Source: Opisthorchis felineus
Lineage: Eukaryota; Platyhelminthes; Trematoda; Opisthorchiida; Opisthorchiidae
Direction of reading: 5' to 3'
Assembly (NCBI GenBank): GCA_004794785.1
Contig: SJOL01008583.1
Span: 416,304-480,303 of the forward strand
Length of the DNA: 64,000 bases
Positions 59,801 through 64,000 of the stretch are shown piece after piece. The notes beneath the pieces are model-generated. The model was not told where the DNA came from. It saw only the letters and a program-made list of their open reading frames with translations, and did no database searches. The translations under genes were made by a program, and so were the position numbers. Every line of letters begins with the position of its first letter. The first letter of the stretch is position 1.

Positions 59801-62800
59801 CCAGTGGATTTTAATTTCAAACGCAACTTTACTTAACACTGTTAGCTTTTTGCCACAGCTGGAAGCTCAGGGCTGTTCCTACACTCGATGTTATCATCAG
59901 TAACATTGGGTGTAATGGAGCCGAGGCACAAATCCCTCTAGTCCCTGACTGTTGTACCACATTGAAGCATTCTCTATAAATAACACTGTGAAAATGATAG
60001 TGAAGTTTGTCAATGAGATGCCTACGCTTCAGGAAATTCCGTCCATTGTACTATGTAGTTTCAAACTGGCTGGATGCGCAAGCTTAAGTTTGGTTGCGTG
60101 GACACGCCACCACATAATGATACAGCCGGTCGCATTTCCATTGCGTGAAATCCAATTCTGAAATCTCGGGACGCGCAACGCAGCGGATTGTGACGGATAA
60201 GCAACCGAGGGTGTGCAACCAAGCAAACACGATTTATGCATATTGTTTTTTCATCGTTCATCAAATCCGACACCTCTAATCCACAGTGATCCGCAAACGG
60301 CTTCTGATGTATTTCATGAGAAACCAAACGTGTTATGGCTTTTGTAAGTAAACCGAGGGAATGCCAAACCTAACCGTGGATTTTCAACACCAAAAATATC
60401 CAAATATTTCTAAAGACAGCTTTAAGAATTGCTACTCTGACTGGTGAATTTCTCTTGATAATTATGATGCAGGCGTACAACTCGGGTCTCACTTTTATGG
60501 CATAAAAGTTTCAAGGATATGTTTGTTAACAAGTAATCATTTGTGTGCCGATCCGAAAGTTGTCAATTAAGGACCATGATTGATTGTAGTCATCAAGCAC
60601 ACCTAGTTCGGCCGCGTACATCTAGGATTTTTGCAACTGTTCACCAAAGTAACTGCTAATATCGATTACCAATTAAAGTGAGCACAACAATTTTGACATT
60701 TCACGCGTTTTCGGTGACCTCTAGGTATACTGGGGTGCTTCATGGTTCACTGTGCCTAATGGAATGTACTGAGTTATATTTCATTGATTATAAATATGTC
60801 GAAACAACTGCAACTTGCTCTATTCAGGGACCACTTATGGTGAACTGGTTTAACTTGGTCCCCTGAAGATAATGTATTTCCAGCTGGTTCCACTTTAGCA
60901 GGTCAGCTGACTGGTCTTTTTCAGACATTTAGCGGTTATGATAGGGCTGTGTTCTCCTGGTTGTTTTCATTTCAATTTCCCCATCTACCAGCTCCAAATG
61001 GGTACGTAAAACAATGTAAATAATACAGTTTATCGGACGTTAACAAGTTCAGAACGATAGACGTTTTAGTTCACTCTAATTGTTCCAAACTTTTGGTTAT
61101 AAAACCCCCGTGGAAACGATCTGTTCCAGCAAGGGGCGTTGAGTTCGTAAATTGTTCTGTCTCGCTCAGGTTCGTTATATCACCAGATAACTCAACCGTT
61201 TCATTAAACTTGGCGTTAAAGGGAAACAGCATTCGGCAACAAAATTTATCAATATGGCATCAGTTTGTTGCTTGACCATTATATTTCGTCGGCGCTCCAG
61301 AACGCATACAAAAGGTAGTAGGATATTAGAAAGTCTTCATCGACATTAATCTACTACGGTATATAGTGCAGGACAAGGACCCTCTCCCCATGACAAACGA
61401 ATGAGTGGATACATAAATAACGCCAAAGTTGTTACATTTCGCATTTACAGAATTTGTTAAAAGATTAGAGGACACGACGTGAGGTAGACCATCACTGTTC
61501 GTGCACTGGCACATAAGAGTCAGGTAAATTATCAGACCGTTTGTGTGCTTCAATGCGCATGCCTCTTCTAAGGGCCTAGGTTTTCGCGCGTAGCACACGT
61601 CTTCACCTAACCTCTGGTGGCAACGCAGAACAGGCGTGGGCAGCTGGGAGACATTAACAGGTTTGGCAGCAACAAATATACCCACTTTCTTATTCGGGAA
61701 ATAATTTACTTGGTAAAATTAGGGAAGACGAAGAAGCACTTTATACCAAATTAAAGTCTCCTACATTAGGCCTAGCATAACTATATCCGAATTTCGTTGT
61801 GAAATTTGGTGTTGGTTGCTGATTTCTCGATATTCACTAGTACCTCACCATATGAATATGACTACAGAACACAGCTAGGGCAAAATACAGCTACAATATT
61901 TTATCGTGCACGGAAATTTCGCCAGCGATAAATATACGACAGCATACTCTAATTCGTCCTTAATAGTGAGTCAAATCTGGTGGAAATGAGGAAAAACCTA
62001 CATCTAGTGACTGAAGGCATATCAAGCGATGCAATCAAGAGACAACATTTGGTAATCACTGGGGGGCTGAACCACAAAATGCAGTCATAGCGGCATTATT
62101 GTGGGCGAAAGCGCCTCTGCTGTAGTCGGGGGTTTGCCTAAAAACGGACGAACGACTGACGCTCGCCGAAGATTTTATCTGAGGTGTGTACAGACAGTTG
62201 GCACCAGTGGTCAAGAAATACAAACACAAAGCATACTGGACAGCTTCCGAACATTAAGTGTAAGGTCATTACTGCTTTCTCTTCAAGAGTTCGTGCAAGG
62301 ACATAGCCTTTCCATTTACGTCGACTGAGGCGCTTGCGTAAATTTTACTGCGACGAAAATTTTGGTTGATAGTTTGATGGTTCTGAACCTCATCTAGGTT
62401 GATATAGCTTCTACTTCACCTAAATTTTCATCCGCCGTTGATAATGACAATTCATGGTAGGCAGGATACCGGAACTAACAGTCATTGTTGAAATGAGTGA
62501 GTAAATATATGAAGTGAATATACAACCAAACGTTTACACTAAATTGTGTTTAATTCCCAAAGTGTATACATAAAAGTTTGGGTTTCTGACAATCACCTAA
62601 AGATAAGGCCTAATGGGAACAGCCCGCTCATACCCGTTTGGATAGTTCAACACATATTAGCGCCAGATTTCACAACAAATGTATCCATCTACTGTACAAT
62701 AGGGGAGAGTTATATGCATGATGTGATACTTCTCACGGTCTAGTCAATGGATGGTACGTAAAAAATAGCAAACGACAGGAACGCTGAGAGACAGACGGAT

Positions 62801-64000
62801 AAGGGTACTCACATCCGCGTGAGTTTCCACATAAGTTGACGTGTCCACCCTGGACACTCCGTATTCACGAACCTCCGTATATTTCTGACGGGAGAAGATG
62901 GATTTAGCGAAGGACGACATTATAGTAATTAGTTACGATGCCATTTGGCCAAATATAATGTATTATTAGAGTCATATTTATTCTAATGAATATGCACGGC
63001 ATTGAGTCGAATCTCAGTAATTTCCTAATAACGCTCCCTATTTTATCTTAAGGATGCCACCGAATCGCAGACAATAAGAAGCCAGCTTGCCTACATGCTT
63101 AACGAGCAAATTTGGTTTCGTAACAGCCATGAAGACGCCGGTATAGTCAACAATCTGTTTCTTGTCACCGAAATGTTTGACTGAATTATTTGAACAAAAA
63201 ATAGACCTTATGACAATCCGCGTTTCAGGCAATCCGATATGCAATGGTGTGGAGTTTTGTCACTGATTTTGCGGACAATACTGACAACCACCACTAACTG
63301 AGATTATTTGGTTTCGGAAACAGAGTCCCTCATTCTGTCTTCTCAGTTTACCTAGGGGTTTATTTCGTGGCTGGTCTCCATTTAGGACGTGCCACTTCCG
63401 GCAAGCGGCTTGACACTTAGTCCCTTGTTGAGTTCATGTTGCGCACGTTGCGTCCCTTCCATTTCACTCAAGGCATTTACAGGTACGCGTTATTCCCACT
63501 CACCACTGTTGACTAAAATAACTCGCGCTTACTAAACGAAGCGGCATTTGAGCAACGCTCTATAGCAGCCTAAATCTCGGTCTGTTTTAACTGTGCAAGT
63601 TTCACTGCCAATCTGCTCGCCATGTAATGCTGGCCGGGTTGTGTGACTATGGAAGTCGACCAAGTGCGCTTTACTGGTTTTGTTCATGCACGAATCAAGC
63701 AAGTGCTTTTGTTTTCTTGCTATGTCAAGTTTTTCTCGGTTGATTCGAAAAGACTTGTCTGTCTCAAGTACTCAAGCGAATTCCCAGATTTCCAGTGACT
63801 GCGAAATATCTCGCATCCGTGATATTGTCCGCGTTGGGCATTCATTGGTGAATAAATAATGTTTCCAGTGTGAATTAGACGGATGATCTTTATCATTGGT
63901 GTGGGTAGGCCATATTTCGCAACACGATTTACTTACCGGGTGACATTCAGACAGGTCGCTCGTGTTGTTTATCAGTTTAACTTCCTTTTACTTAGCTTCT
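56891..64000. other. Seven kilobases without a supported gene
   Basis: No RT, endonuclease, SINE or RNA-gene signature was seen. One plus-strand stretch at about 62101-62328 is open for 75 codons and contains TVGTSGQEIQTQSILDSF followed by a donor-like GTAAGG at 62263. It could be an exon but has no further support. Confidence 0.35.

Overview
The window reads as a non-coding-rich stretch of a eukaryotic genome. There are no operons, no bacterial gene packing and no long uninterrupted host gene, but there are several decayed retroelements typical of animals. The repeat set suggests a flatworm, most likely a digenean trematode with a large genome. It comprises Penelope-like elements (PLEs) with GIY-YIG endonuclease, PLE terminal repeats carrying a hammerhead ribozyme, (ATG)n-tailed LINEs, R2-like LINEs and tRNA-headed SINEs. 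The taxon is inferred from these families; no marker gene is present.

Layout. 1-33 kb is mostly featureless, AT-leaning sequence. It holds two short (ATG)n-tailed LINE 3' ends (about 69-129 and 9001-9088), two PLE terminal-repeat copies (about 3725-4088 and 28107-28592) and a few short open stretches with splice-like borders that could be host exons. 33.5-36.4 kb is a nested retroelement cluster: a LINE reverse-transcriptase remnant, an antisense SINE-like piece, a 57-bp (ATG)n-tailed insertion with an exact 17-bp target-site duplication, and the 5' half of an R2-like element. 41.3-42.0 kb holds two tandem, diverged PLE reverse-transcriptase cores on the minus strand. 46.7-47.05 kb is a compact PLE terminal-repeat insertion with an exact 15-bp target-site duplication. 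48.06-50.19 kb is the best gene-like feature, a nearly intact PLE coding region (reverse transcriptase plus GIY-YIG endonuclease) broken only by two frameshifts. 53.2 kb has a tRNA-derived SINE, and 55.87-56.89 kb is the 3' half of an R2-like element on the minus strand. 57-64 kb shows nothing firm.

Most interesting system: the three PLE terminal-repeat copies share a sequence with a hammerhead-ribozyme core (CTGATGA, a short stem II, then GAA and a palindromic ACCGGT-like helix III). In the copy at 46.7 kb the junction with target DNA falls within one nucleotide of the predicted ribozyme cleavage site. The other end is a 34-nt inverted copy of an internal part of the same repeat, and the whole is flanked by a 15-bp duplication. 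This suggests that self-cleaved RNA was the template for this insertion.

Host genes: none can be named. Candidate exons are listed at low confidence because they rest only on open frame plus splice-like borders. The best are a signal-peptide-like first exon on the minus strand at 44630-44716 and plus-strand candidates at 7916-8081, 21147-21242, 25837-25968, 30339-30427 and 45917-46195.
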